A stretch of 6,944 bases of DNA, from assembly GCA_002383415.1 (NCBI GenBank), contig DFYU01000150.1:1-6944 (forward strand), read 5' to 3'. Source of the DNA: Geobacter sp. UBA4074. Its GTDB lineage: Bacteria; Desulfobacterota; Desulfuromonadia; Geobacterales; Pseudopelobacteraceae. Positions 1-6,363 of the stretch are shown here, piece after piece. Positions within the stretch are counted from its first letter, which is position 1. Each line of letters starts with the position of its first letter. The notes below the pieces were generated by a model. The model was not told the origin of the DNA and did no database searches. It saw only the letters and a program-made list of their open reading frames with translations. A program made the translations under genes and the position numbers.

Positions 1-824
1 TCGGCAACAACCTGGCCAACGTCAACACGGTAGGCTTCAAAAGCGGCAGAATGCTTTTTTCAGACATGCTGTCAGTCAACACGACAAACAACTCGCAAAT
101 AGGGCGTGGTACGCAGATCCAGAAAATTGATAATATTTATGCGCAAGGTGCTTTCGAGAATACTGAAGTTGTATCGGACCTTGCCATTCAGGGGAACAGT
201 TTTTTTGCGCTCACCGATCCGAATTCAACTACGGCAGTTGCTAGTCAGGATAAGGCGTACCTGTCTAGAGCAGGGGCATTCCGGGTGAACAGCAACTATA
301 ACCTGGTGAACCCTGATGGATACAAGGCGCTTCAGGCAGCAGACGGCGCACCGATAAAATTTGCATATACTTCGGGAAGCGCAAAAGGCGATTTTTCTAA
401 AATAACCTCAATAGATAGCCAAGGGATTATAACGTATCAGGATACCCTTGGAAACTCCTGCATTTACAGCGGTTCAGGAACATTTTTAGATGAAAGCACA
501 ACTAATTATGCAACTGTTAAGAATAACGGAATGGCAGTGGCGATAGTTACTCCCTCCAACCCGCTGGGGCTGGTTAAGATCGGAGGGACATTATTCAAAT
601 CCAGCGCGGAAACGGGAATTCCTACGAGCGCATTTAACAAAGCAATTAACATGGCCAATGGAGATTCAGAGAGGATGTATTCAAACTCGCTTGAGCAGAG
701 CAACGTGGATATGGCGGCCCAGTTTGTGAAGATGATCCTGACGCAGCGGGCCTATTCGGCCAACTCCAAGACCATCACCACCGCCGACGAGATGACCCAG
801 GAGGTCTTGAATCTCAAGCGTTAA
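1..824 (+). CDS. flgE: Flagellar hook-type axial protein, FlgE-like, 5' end missing
   Basis: Extracellular axial protein of the flagellar hook/rod family, exported by the flagellar type III system and polymerised outside the cell. The frame is open from base 3 (first full codon) to TAA at 822-824, giving 273 residues. It begins inside the family's N-terminal motif (GNNLANVNTVGFK), so only roughly 15-20 residues should be missing. The segment DLAIQGNSFFAL is the conserved core found near the start of D1. The C-terminus (NVDMAAQFVKMILTQRAYSANSKT in pieces, ending NLKR) is the classic FlgE/FlgF/FlgG coiled-coil end. GLVKIGGTLF favours FlgE over FlgG. At about 290 residues in total it is clearly shorter than the 402-residue E. 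coli FlgE, so the outer D2 domain must be reduced. FlgF or another rod/hook paralog remains possible. GC falls to roughly 39% at 361-540, against the mid fifties in neighbouring genes. Confidence 0.85.
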   Translation, partial: GNNLANVNTVGFKSGRMLFSDMLSVNTTNNSQIGRGTQIQKIDNIYAQGAFENTEVVSDLAIQGNSFFALTDPNSTTAVASQDKAYLSRAGAFRVNSNYNLVNPDGYKALQAADGAPIKFAYTSGSAKGDFSKITSIDSQGIITYQDTLGNSCIYSGSGTFLDESTTNYATVKNNGMAVAIVTPSNPLGLVKIGGTLFKSSAETGIPTSAFNKAINMANGDSERMYSNSLEQSNVDMAAQFVKMILTQRAYSANSKTITTADEMTQEVLNLKR

Positions 825-838
825 GCGCCGTTAGGCGC
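825..838 (+). other. GC-rich hairpin right after the flgE stop
   Basis: GCGCC (825-829) and GGCGC (834-838) form a perfect 5-bp stem around the loop GTTA, starting on the base after the flgE stop codon. There is no T-run behind it, so it is not a standard intrinsic terminator. It could stabilise the mRNA 3' end or pause RNA polymerase. Confidence 0.3.
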
Positions 839-850
839 AGCATAACCCGC

Positions 851-897
851 ACCAGCCCCCGTTTGGCCGCACGTCCGTGCTGCCGGGCGGGGGCGGT
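851..897 (+). terminator. Long imperfect hairpin, possible flgE terminator
   Basis: The outer stem pairs ACC (851-853) with GGT (895-897) and GCCCCCG (855-861) with CGGGGGC (888-894), with A854 bulged. The inner stem pairs GGC (865-867) with GCC (882-884) and GCAC (869-872) with GTGC (877-880), closed by the loop GTCC. TTT 862-864 faces GGG 885-887 and could add wobble pairs. The fold is strong, but no T-run follows directly. A second small stem (TGCGT 898-902 / ACGCA 909-913) comes before five T residues at 918-922. Placement after flgE suggests transcript end or partial attenuation; this is inference. Confidence 0.35.
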
Positions 898-934
898 TGC
901 GTATTGAAACGCACTGGTTTTTATGTTGTGAATC

Positions 935-962
935 TTGCAAAAAACGGCTTTTCGTTTTAAAT
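935..962 (+). promoter_or_regulatory. Weak sigma70-like promoter candidate for fliL operon
   Basis: TTGCAA (935-940) and TTAAAT (957-962) are separated by 16 bases, each matching four of six positions of the sigma70 consensus. They lie about 54 bases before the fliL start in the only AT-rich part of the spacer. An A/T stem (AAAACG 941-946 / CGTTTT 953-958) overlaps it. I found no good sigma54 or sigma28 site, the usual flagellar promoters, so this call is tentative. Confidence 0.25.
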
Positions 963-1015
963 AGATGCGACAGATTTATTGCTGAGTTGATTACTGGCAG
1001 TCTTGGAGGAATCGA

Positions 1016-1555
1016 ATGGCTAAAGACGATCAGGCAGGTACCGAAGCCCCGGAGGGCGGCAACAAGAAGATGTTGTTTATCATCATTGGCGCCGCTGTTG
1101 CGGTGTTGCTGGTGCTGGTCGTGGTATTCATGATGATGGGCAAGGGCGGCAAGAAGGAGACTAAGGAAGGCGAAGGAGCCAAGACTGAGGCTGCCGCCGC
1201 TGGTGCCCATGGTGGAGCGCCTGCTGCCGGCGGTGAGGGCGGCGCTGCAGGTGCAGCCACCGTCTTTGCTATGGAGCCGTTCATCGTCAATATCTATGAT
1301 GGCCAGGAGCTGCGCTACCTGAAGGTCAAGATTGAGATGGAGATGGCAAACCCGGCCATTAAGGCAGAGCTGGACGGGAGATTGGCAGCCATCCGTGATG
1401 CCATTCTGGTGGTGCTGACCAGCAAGACCCTGCAGGATATCCAGGACATCCAGGGTAAAAACCAGCTACGTGATGAGATTCTGACTGCTGTCAGCAAGAT
1501 CGTTGCCCAGGGGAAGGTTACCAAGATCTACTTTACCGATTTTGTGATTCAGTAA
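1016..1555 (+). CDS. fliL: Flagellar basal body-associated protein FliL
   Basis: Inner-membrane, single-pass protein that sits around the stator units of the motor and supports torque generation in many bacteria. The 179 residues show a short charged cytoplasmic N-terminus, one strong membrane segment at about 19-41, and a low-complexity Lys/Glu then Ala/Gly-rich periplasmic linker at about 42-80. A conserved C-terminal FliL domain follows from about 84, with EPFIVNI, YLKVKIEMEM, SKTLQDI, LRDEI and the family ending IYFTDFVIQ. The ATG has a clear GGAGG at 1005-1009 with six bases between, so the start is well supported. It is the first gene after a 191-base spacer, which suggests that it opens the transcription unit running to flhB. 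The repetitive linker is longer than in minimal FliL proteins but is not evidence of another function. Confidence 0.95.
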   Translation: MAKDDQAGTEAPEGGNKKMLFIIIGAAVAVLLVLVVVFMMMGKGGKKETKEGEGAKTEAAAAGAHGGAPAAGGEGGAAGAATVFAMEPFIVNIYDGQELRYLKVKIEMEMANPAIKAELDGRLAAIRDAILVVLTSKTLQDIQDIQGKNQLRDEILTAVSKIVAQGKVTKIYFTDFVIQ

Positions 1556-1557
1556 CG

Positions 1558-2529
1558 GTGGCCATGGAGAAGATCCTAACCAAAGCCGAGATCGAGGCGC
1601 TGCTGAATGCGGTCTTCGACGGCCGCATCGAGCCCGAAAAGGAGCTGTCCAAGACCGAAGGGACCGCGGTCAGCTATGACCTCTTCAACACCGAGGCCTA
1701 CCGCGGCTTTGTCCCTAACCTGGACATCGTTTATGACAGCTTTATCCGCTACAGCCGGATCACGCTCTCCAACCGCCTGCGTAAAGTGGTTGAGATCAAG
1801 AAGCAGGGTGCCAAGTCGTACAAGTTTGATGATTTTCTGCAGACCTTGCCAACGCCGGTTGCCATGGCCCTGTTCAAGCTGGAGCCACTGAAAGGCGTTG
1901 CGCTGCTGGCTATGGACAGCGCACTGGCCTATGCCTTTGTGGACAGCGTGCTGGGCGGCACCAGTCGTAATGCCATCAACCCGAACCGTTTGTTCACCAC
2001 CCTGGAACTAAAGCTGATCGAGAAGGTTTGTGCCGATATCATGGCCGACCTTGAAAAGGCCTGGGCCCCACTCTACCCGGCAAAGATGAACCTGTTGCGG
2101 ATGGAGATGAACCCGCGACTGGTGACGATCGTTCCGCCTGAATACCAGGTGGTCACCATGACCCTCAAGGTGCAGATCGAGGAAACCGTCGGCACCATGG
2201 TCTTTACCGTGCCGTTCATGACCATCGAGCCGCTGCGTGATAAGCTGCGCGAGGGGATGCAGTTCGACCTGATGGCGATCGACCCGCAGTGGTCCTACCG
2301 TCTGTCAGCTGAACTGGTCGAGGCGCCGATGGAGCTATCGGTTGAGTTAGGTAACTCGGTCATATCGCTGCGAGAATTGCTGGATCTGGCCGTGGGGGAC
2401 ACCCTCATGCTGGACAAACCCTGCACCAGCGAGTTGACCGTCAAGGTGGAGGGAGTGCCGAAGTATTGCGGTGTTCCCGGTATCCGTCACGGCAACAAGG
2501 CGATCCAGTTAAGTAGTATCCTAGATTAG
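1558..2529 (+). CDS. fliM: Flagellar motor switch protein FliM
   Basis: C-ring protein that joins FliG to FliN and binds phosphorylated CheY to switch rotation. Counting from the GTG, it has 323 residues. LTKAEIEALL at about 7-16 is the N-terminal CheY-binding motif. A CheC-like middle domain spans about 45-235 and contains IEPLRDKL at 223-230. The C-terminal SpoA domain spans about 250-323 and includes GVPGIRHGNKAIQL. The FliG-contact loop usually written GGXG reads GGTS at 133-136, so its last glycine is replaced. The start is uncertain: GTG at 1558 lies two bases after the fliL stop, while ATG at 1564 gives MEKILTKAEIEALL, which looks closer to homologs. Neither has a good Shine-Dalgarno, so translation is probably coupled to fliL. 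Confidence 0.95.
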   Translation: MAMEKILTKAEIEALLNAVFDGRIEPEKELSKTEGTAVSYDLFNTEAYRGFVPNLDIVYDSFIRYSRITLSNRLRKVVEIKKQGAKSYKFDDFLQTLPTPVAMALFKLEPLKGVALLAMDSALAYAFVDSVLGGTSRNAINPNRLFTTLELKLIEKVCADIMADLEKAWAPLYPAKMNLLRMEMNPRLVTIVPPEYQVVTMTLKVQIEETVGTMVFTVPFMTIEPLRDKLREGMQFDLMAIDPQWSYRLSAELVEAPMELSVELGNSVISLRELLDLAVGDTLMLDKPCTSELTVKVEGVPKYCGVPGIRHGNKAIQLSSILD

Positions 2530-2542
2530 AAGGGGAGTCACA

Positions 2543-2842
2543 GTGAGCGAAAAGCCTGAATCCACGGAAAACGGCCAGGAACGTCAGAATCTTGAATTCA
2601 TTCTGGATATACCGCTTCAGGTGACGGTCGAGTTGGGGCGCACCAAGCTCCTGGTCAAGGATATCCTGCAGCTGAACCAGGGGGCCGTGGTTGAGCTGAC
2701 CAAACTGGCTGGCGAGCCGCTGGATATCTTCGTTAACTCCAAGCTGGTGGCGCGCGGTGAGGCCGTGGTAGTCAACGAGAAATTCGGCGTGCGTCTGGTG
2801 GATATTGTCAGTCCTAACGAGCGGGTCGAGAAGATTCTGTGA
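2543..2842 (+). CDS. fliN: Flagellar motor switch protein FliN
   Basis: Lowest layer of the C-ring. It stacks with FliM and docks the FliH-FliI export ATPase complex. The 99 residues hold a short polar N-tail (about 1-17) and a single SpoA domain (about 19-95), with LLVKDILQLNQGAVVEL, DIFVNSKLVARGE and FGVRLVDIV as family hallmarks. It is shorter than the 137-residue E. coli FliN because the N-terminal extension is small, as in many other bacteria. The GTG start is supported by AGGGGAG at about 2531-2537 with a five-base spacing, 13 bases after the fliM stop. Its stop overlaps the fliO start, showing tight coupling. Confidence 0.95.
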   Translation: MSEKPESTENGQERQNLEFILDIPLQVTVELGRTKLLVKDILQLNQGAVVELTKLAGEPLDIFVNSKLVARGEAVVVNEKFGVRLVDIVSPNERVEKIL

Positions 2843-3267
2843 TCCTGCGGTTAGCCCTCTGTTTGGCGCTGGTCACCACTGCGCACGGTGCAGCAGGCAG
2901 CGAGGGGCTGCCGGCCAGCGGCATGTCGTTGTTCAGCAGCTTCTTGCAGATGTCGCTGGCCCTGCTGGTGGTGCTGGGGCTGATCTTGGTGGTTTACTAT
3001 GGCGCGACCCGCGTGATGCGGTCGGTGCCCACGTTTGGCCAGGTCGGACGCCTGATACGGGTGCTTGAGGTGCGGGCCCTGGGGCCGCGTAAGGCACTGG
3101 TGTTGGTTGAAGTGGGGGGCGAATATCTGCTACTTGCCTCCACCGATTCGCAACTGAACCTGATTAAGAAAATTGAGATGCTGGAGGAGATTGAGGTGCT
3201 GGAAGAAAAGGCGCCAGGCAGCTCCTTTCTTGCCTTTCTCAACAAATCGTCCTCCCGGCCAGCGTAA
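2839..3267 (+). CDS. fliO: Flagellar biosynthesis protein FliO
   Basis: Membrane protein that helps assemble and stabilise the FliP ring of the flagellar export gate. It has 142 residues. A hydrophobic N-terminal stretch (about 2-20) could be a signal sequence, followed by a main membrane segment at about 33-55. A cytoplasmic FliO domain follows, with ALGPRKALVLVEVGGEYLLL at 80-99. The C-terminal part is Glu/Leu/Ile-rich (about 110-125) and may be helical. The GTG start overlaps the fliN TGA by four bases (GTGA), so translation should be coupled to fliN. FliO is poorly conserved; the call rests on domain pattern plus position between fliN and fliP. Confidence 0.9.
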   Translation: MILRLALCLALVTTAHGAAGSEGLPASGMSLFSSFLQMSLALLVVLGLILVVYYGATRVMRSVPTFGQVGRLIRVLEVRALGPRKALVLVEVGGEYLLLASTDSQLNLIKKIEMLEEIEVLEEKAPGSSFLAFLNKSSSRPA

Positions 3268-3293
3268 TCGGCCATGCTTTCACGGAACTGACT

Positions 3294-4064
3294 ATGACAT
3301 CTGTTCACCCCATTCTGCGACGCTGGCCTCTGGTTGTTACAGCACTACTCGTGTTTTTTAGTGCTGCCGTAGCCTGGGGAGCGCCGGTGCCGTTACCGTC
3401 GCTCAATATCGGCGTCGGCACCGCCACCCGCCCCGGCGAGGTGGCCACCACGGTCCAGATATTCCTGTTGTTGACGGTGCTGTCGCTGGCGCCGAGCCTG
3501 CTGATCATGACCACCTCCTTTACCCGGATCGTGGTGGTGCTTTCGTTTCTGCGGACAGCCATGGGTACCCAACAGGCGCCGTCTAACCAGATCATCCTTG
3601 CGCTGGCACTTTTTCTGACCTTTTTCATCATGACCCCGGTCTGGCAGCAGATCAATCAAGAGGCTTACCAGCCGTTCAAATCAGGCGTTATCTCCCAGGA
3701 ACAGGCCTTCGAGAAGGCGGTTGCGCCGGTCAGAAAGTTCATGCTGGCCCAGACCCGTGAAAAGGACCTGGCGCTGTTTGTGAGTCTTTCCAAACAGGAA
3801 CGGCCGAGAAATGCCGACGAGATACCGACGCTGACCATCATTCCGGCCTTTATGATTTCGGAGTTGCGCACCGCCTTCCAGATCGGCTTTCTGATTTATA
3901 TACCGTTCATTGTGATCGATATGGTGGTGGCCTCGGTGTTGATGTCGATGGGTATGATGATGCTGCCGCCGGTCATGATCTCGATGCCGTTCAAGATTCT
4001 GCTGTTTGTGCTGGTTGACGGCTGGGGGCTCGTTATCGGCTCGCTGGTGAAGAGCTTTGGTTAG
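3294..4064 (+). CDS. fliP: Flagellar export gate protein FliP
   Basis: Core component of the flagellar type III export gate. In known systems five FliP copies with FliQ and FliR form the export pore at the MS-ring centre. The 256 residues start with a likely cleavable signal peptide (about 1-29, with AVAWGA near the cleavage point), as is usual for FliP. Next come IFLLLTVLSLAPSLLIMTTS and SFTRIVVVLSFLRTAMGTQQ at 75-94, signature segments of the FliP/SpaP family. A periplasmic loop at about 118-180 is followed by FLIYIPFIVIDMVVASVLM (199-217). GMMM at 220-223 matches the methionine gasket of E. coli FliP, and VDGWGLVIGSL lies near the end. It starts 26 bases after fliO, with only a weak purine stretch upstream. 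Confidence 0.97.
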   Translation: MTSVHPILRRWPLVVTALLVFFSAAVAWGAPVPLPSLNIGVGTATRPGEVATTVQIFLLLTVLSLAPSLLIMTTSFTRIVVVLSFLRTAMGTQQAPSNQIILALALFLTFFIMTPVWQQINQEAYQPFKSGVISQEQAFEKAVAPVRKFMLAQTREKDLALFVSLSKQERPRNADEIPTLTIIPAFMISELRTAFQIGFLIYIPFIVIDMVVASVLMSMGMMMLPPVMISMPFKILLFVLVDGWGLVIGSLVKSFG

Positions 4065-4076
4065 GAGGGAACGTCC

Positions 4077-4346
4077 ATGACCCCCGAGTTAGTGGTGCAA
4101 CTGGCACGCCGCAGTTTCGAGGCGACACTGCTGCTGGCGGCGCCGCTCTTGATCTTCAGTCTAGTGGTTGGTCTGGCGATCAGTATCTTTCAGGCGGTTA
4201 CCTCAATCAATGAGGCCACCCTGGCCTTTGCCCCCAAGATCGTTGCCGTGATGATAGCCATGGTCATCTTCTTCCCCTGGATGATGAGTTATATGAGTGA
4301 CTTCACCCGTGAGATATACGCCCTGATCGCCGTTATGCGGCGCTAG
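4077..4346 (+). CDS. fliQ: Flagellar export gate protein FliQ
   Basis: Small export-gate subunit that packs around the FliP-FliR core. It has 89 residues, the usual family length. It is a two-helix membrane hairpin (about 16-38 and 52-73), with the conserved turn AVTSINEATLAFAPK at about 40-54, corresponding to QINE-type motifs in homologs. The start has a strong AGGAGG at 4063-4068 that begins inside the fliP stop codon and ends eight bases before the ATG, so initiation here is well supported. Confidence 0.96.
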   Translation: MTPELVVQLARRSFEATLLLAAPLLIFSLVVGLAISIFQAVTSINEATLAFAPKIVAVMIAMVIFFPWMMSYMSDFTREIYALIAVMRR

Positions 4347-4350
4347 TCCG

Positions 4351-5148
4351 ATGTTTCCGTTTGTATCGCCGCTACCCGGCCCTGCCGATGTCTTCCTGTT
4401 TGCCCTGATTCTCTGCCGAATTGCCGGCCTGTTTGCCGCCTTGCCCTTGTTTGGAGGCAAACGGCTGCCGACCCGCATCAAGGTTATGGCTGTGGTGGCC
4501 ATCACGCTGGTTTGTGCGCCGGTCCTGCAGCTTACCCCGCCACCCGTGCCACAGGATGCCTTTGGCGTCGCTCTGATGGTTATGCGTGAGATTCTGATCG
4601 GCCTGACCCTGGCCTTCATCACCCAGGTCATCTTTGCAGCGGTGGAATTCAGCGGTCAGATCATCGGCATGCAGATGGGATTCTCGATCGCCTCGGTGAT
4701 TGATCCAGCCATGGGCACCCAGACCCAGATCATGTCGGTTATGCAGACCCTGTTGGCCACCCTGTTTTTTTTATCCCTCAACATTCATCACATCTTCATC
4801 CGTGCCATTGTTGACAGCTTCAGCATCATCCCCCTGGGGGGCTGGCAGATGAGCGAAGCGCTCATGGCTACCTTGATCACCGTGAGTGCCGATGTATTCA
4901 TACTGGGTATACGGCTGGCTGCGCCGGTCATGGTTACCCTGCTGCTGACCAGTGTGGTGCTGGGGGTGATGGCCCGATCCTTCCCGCAGATGAACGTCTT
5001 TATGGTCAGCTTCCCACTCAATATCGGGCTTGGATTCCTGGTGCTGGGCGCAACCCTGTTGCTCTTTTTCCATGTGCTGGAGCTGGCCTTCGGCACGCTG
5101 GGTAGCCAGGTGCAACTGCTCTTCAGGCTGATGGCAAAGGGGGGATGA
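4351..5148 (+). CDS. fliR: Flagellar export gate protein FliR
   Basis: Single-copy export-gate subunit that closes the FliP ring and contacts FlhB. The 265 residues are almost entirely hydrophobic. Family signatures are SGQIIGMQMGFSIASVIDP (101-119) and VMARSFPQMNVFMVSFPLNI (206-225). ATG 4351 starts four bases after the fliQ TAG with no visible Shine-Dalgarno, implying coupling to fliQ. The gene ends in TGA at 5146-5148, followed at once by an in-frame TAG and then the presumed flhB CTG start. FliR and FlhB are therefore in the same reading frame, separated only by these two stops. Natural FliR-FlhB fusions exist in some clostridia; here the genes are separate. Confidence 0.97.
   Translation: MFPFVSPLPGPADVFLFALILCRIAGLFAALPLFGGKRLPTRIKVMAVVAITLVCAPVLQLTPPPVPQDAFGVALMVMREILIGLTLAFITQVIFAAVEFSGQIIGMQMGFSIASVIDPAMGTQTQIMSVMQTLLATLFFLSLNIHHIFIRAIVDSFSIIPLGGWQMSEALMATLITVSADVFILGIRLAAPVMVTLLLTSVVLGVMARSFPQMNVFMVSFPLNIGLGFLVLGATLLLFFHVLELAFGTLGSQVQLLFRLMAKGG
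5139..5144 (+). promoter_or_regulatory. Ribosome binding site that decides the flhB start
   Basis: Six G residues at 5139-5144, preceded by AAA, lie inside the last fliR codons. They end seven bases before CTG 5152, a normal Shine-Dalgarno spacing. An overlapping ATG at 5145 would have no spacing at all and is out of frame with flhB, stopping after 17 codons. Confidence 0.55.
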
Positions 5149-5151
5149 TAG

Positions 5152-6222
5152 CTGGCCGACGAGGACAAGCACTCCAAAACAGAACAACCTACCGGTAAGA
5201 AACTTGAACAGGCCCGGGAGAAAGGCTCACCACCCACCTCCCAGATGCTGACCCTTGGCTTCACGCTGTTGGCTGGCATGATAACCCTCAACCTGTTGGG
5301 CGGCTATATGCTGACCGGACTCAGGCGGATGACGGTGCAGACTTATCAGCAGATTGGCAGCTTCGAGCTGGCGCCTGAAAATGTCTATACATTGATGCTG
5401 CGCCTGTTTGCTACCATCATTATGCTGATTGGCCCGGTTATTGTGGCCGTGCTGGCCACCGGGGTGCTCAGCCATGTGGTGCAGGACAACGGACGGCTTG
5501 ACTTCCAGTGGGGCCGCATCACCTTTGATCTGAATAAGCTGAATCCGGCCAAGGGGATCAGTAAGTTGTTCAATAAAGACGCCCTGGTGGAGATCGTCAA
5601 GTCATTGCTCAAGTTGCTGGTGATCGGCTGGATAGCCTACCGGGTGATGCAGGACGAGATGCAGAACATTACGTTGCTGGCCGAGTCGGATATCAGCGGC
5701 ATTCTGAGTTACGCCGGGCATGTTGCCTTCAAGATTGTAACCCACACCTGCGGCATCATGCTGCTGATCGCTGTACTCGACCTGGGCTATGTCAAGTGGC
5801 GCTACATCGAAAACCTCAAGATGACCAAGCAGGAGGTCAAAGATGAGCACAAGGAGATGGAGGGTAATCCGGAGGTCAAGGGCAAGATCAAGAGAATGCA
5901 GTTTCAGGCTGCCAAGCGCCGCCTGGTAACGATCATCCCCACGGCCGATGTGGTCATCACCAACCCGACCCACTATGCGGTGGCGATCAAGTACGATCGT
6001 AGCCGGATGATGGCGCCGCTGGTGATAGCCAAAGGAGTCGATGAAATGGCGCTGGCGATTCGTGAGTTGGCCAAGGAGCATAAGGTTACCCTGGTTGAGA
6101 ACCGTCCCCTGGCACGGGAACTGTTTGAGAAAGTGAAGGAAAATCAGGAGATCCCCGAAGGGCTCTATGCTGCTGTTGCCGAGGTGCTGGCCTATGTCTA
6201 CCGGATGAAAGGTGTCATGTAA
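5152..6222 (+). CDS. flhB: Flagellar export switch protein FlhB (CTG start)
   Basis: Export-gate protein whose autocleaved cytoplasmic domain switches secretion from rod/hook to filament substrates. From CTG 5152 it has 356 residues. The cytoplasmic N-terminus (DKHSKTEQPTGKKLEQAREK at 5-24) matches the conserved TExPT...A-R-x-G start of FlhB. Four membrane segments lie roughly at 33-55, 83-110, 147-165 and 187-213, with NPAKGISKLF at 131-140 between them. A linker rich in Lys/Glu (MTKQEVKDEHKEMEGNP, 224-240) follows. The cleavage site NPTH is at 271-274 (codons 5962-5973), nearly the same position as N269 in E. coli. The next in-frame ATG (5245) would remove 31 conserved residues, and no ATG, GTG or TTG lies between, so CTG is the best start unless there is a sequence error. 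Confidence 0.93.
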   Translation: MADEDKHSKTEQPTGKKLEQAREKGSPPTSQMLTLGFTLLAGMITLNLLGGYMLTGLRRMTVQTYQQIGSFELAPENVYTLMLRLFATIIMLIGPVIVAVLATGVLSHVVQDNGRLDFQWGRITFDLNKLNPAKGISKLFNKDALVEIVKSLLKLLVIGWIAYRVMQDEMQNITLLAESDISGILSYAGHVAFKIVTHTCGIMLLIAVLDLGYVKWRYIENLKMTKQEVKDEHKEMEGNPEVKGKIKRMQFQAAKRRLVTIIPTADVVITNPTHYAVAIKYDRSRMMAPLVIAKGVDEMALAIRELAKEHKVTLVENRPLARELFEKVKENQEIPEGLYAAVAEVLAYVYRMKGVM

Positions 6223-6250
6223 TATAAAGTCGTATTTTTGACTAAGTCAA
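6221..6250 (-). promoter_or_regulatory. Possible antisense promoter at the flhB 3' end
   Basis: Read on the minus strand, TTGACT (6250-6245) and TATATT (6226-6221) each match five of six sigma70 consensus positions, with 18 bases between. It would transcribe leftward, antisense to flhB. The site overlaps the 31-base palindrome, which could act as its operator. AT-rich patches give such matches by chance, so confidence is low. Confidence 0.22.
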
Positions 6251-6259
6251 AAATACGAC
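6229..6259. repeat. Perfect 31-base palindrome after flhB
   Basis: A 15-base arm (6229-6243, GTCGTATTTTTGACT) and its exact reverse complement (6245-6259) flank a single centre base, A6244. It starts six bases after the flhB stop. As RNA it would form a stem of about 14 bp with a three-base loop. The T-run is inside the left arm, so it is not a standard rho-independent terminator for flhB. It could be a protein-binding operator, a transcript processing or stability hairpin, or part of an inserted repeat. Confidence 0.8.
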
Positions 6260-6363
6260 AGGCCGTTGGGCCTCTGGCCATACAGGTGAGCAGGAACAAC
6301 TGTAGTGGTTATGGTGGTGTAGGGCAGCACCGCGGCTGGTGGTGTGATGTCCGTGAGGCGGCA

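Noticed and set aside
993..1010. TGGCAG followed by TGGAGG as a sigma54 promoter before fliL
   Set aside because: The downstream TTGC element is absent and the second half is the fliL Shine-Dalgarno.
821..1210. 129-residue minus-strand ORF across the flgE-fliL spacer
   Set aside because: Low-complexity His/Ala/Leu translation, antisense to fliL codons that clearly encode the FliL membrane segment and linker; a shadow of high-GC coding sequence.
1156..1255. Lys/Glu and Ala/Gly-rich stretch in fliL as a repeat expansion or fusion
   Set aside because: FliL proteins commonly carry a low-complexity linker between membrane helix and periplasmic domain; no exact tandem repeat is seen.
5145..5198. 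ATG 5145 overlapping the fliR stop (ATGA) as a coupled start
   Set aside because: It reads 17 codons out of the flhB frame to a TAA and sits directly on the Shine-Dalgarno. It would only matter if an indel is present in the sequence.
5245..6222. ATG 5245 as the flhB start
   Set aside because: It would lose 31 residues matching the conserved FlhB N-terminus and has no suitable ribosome binding site upstream.
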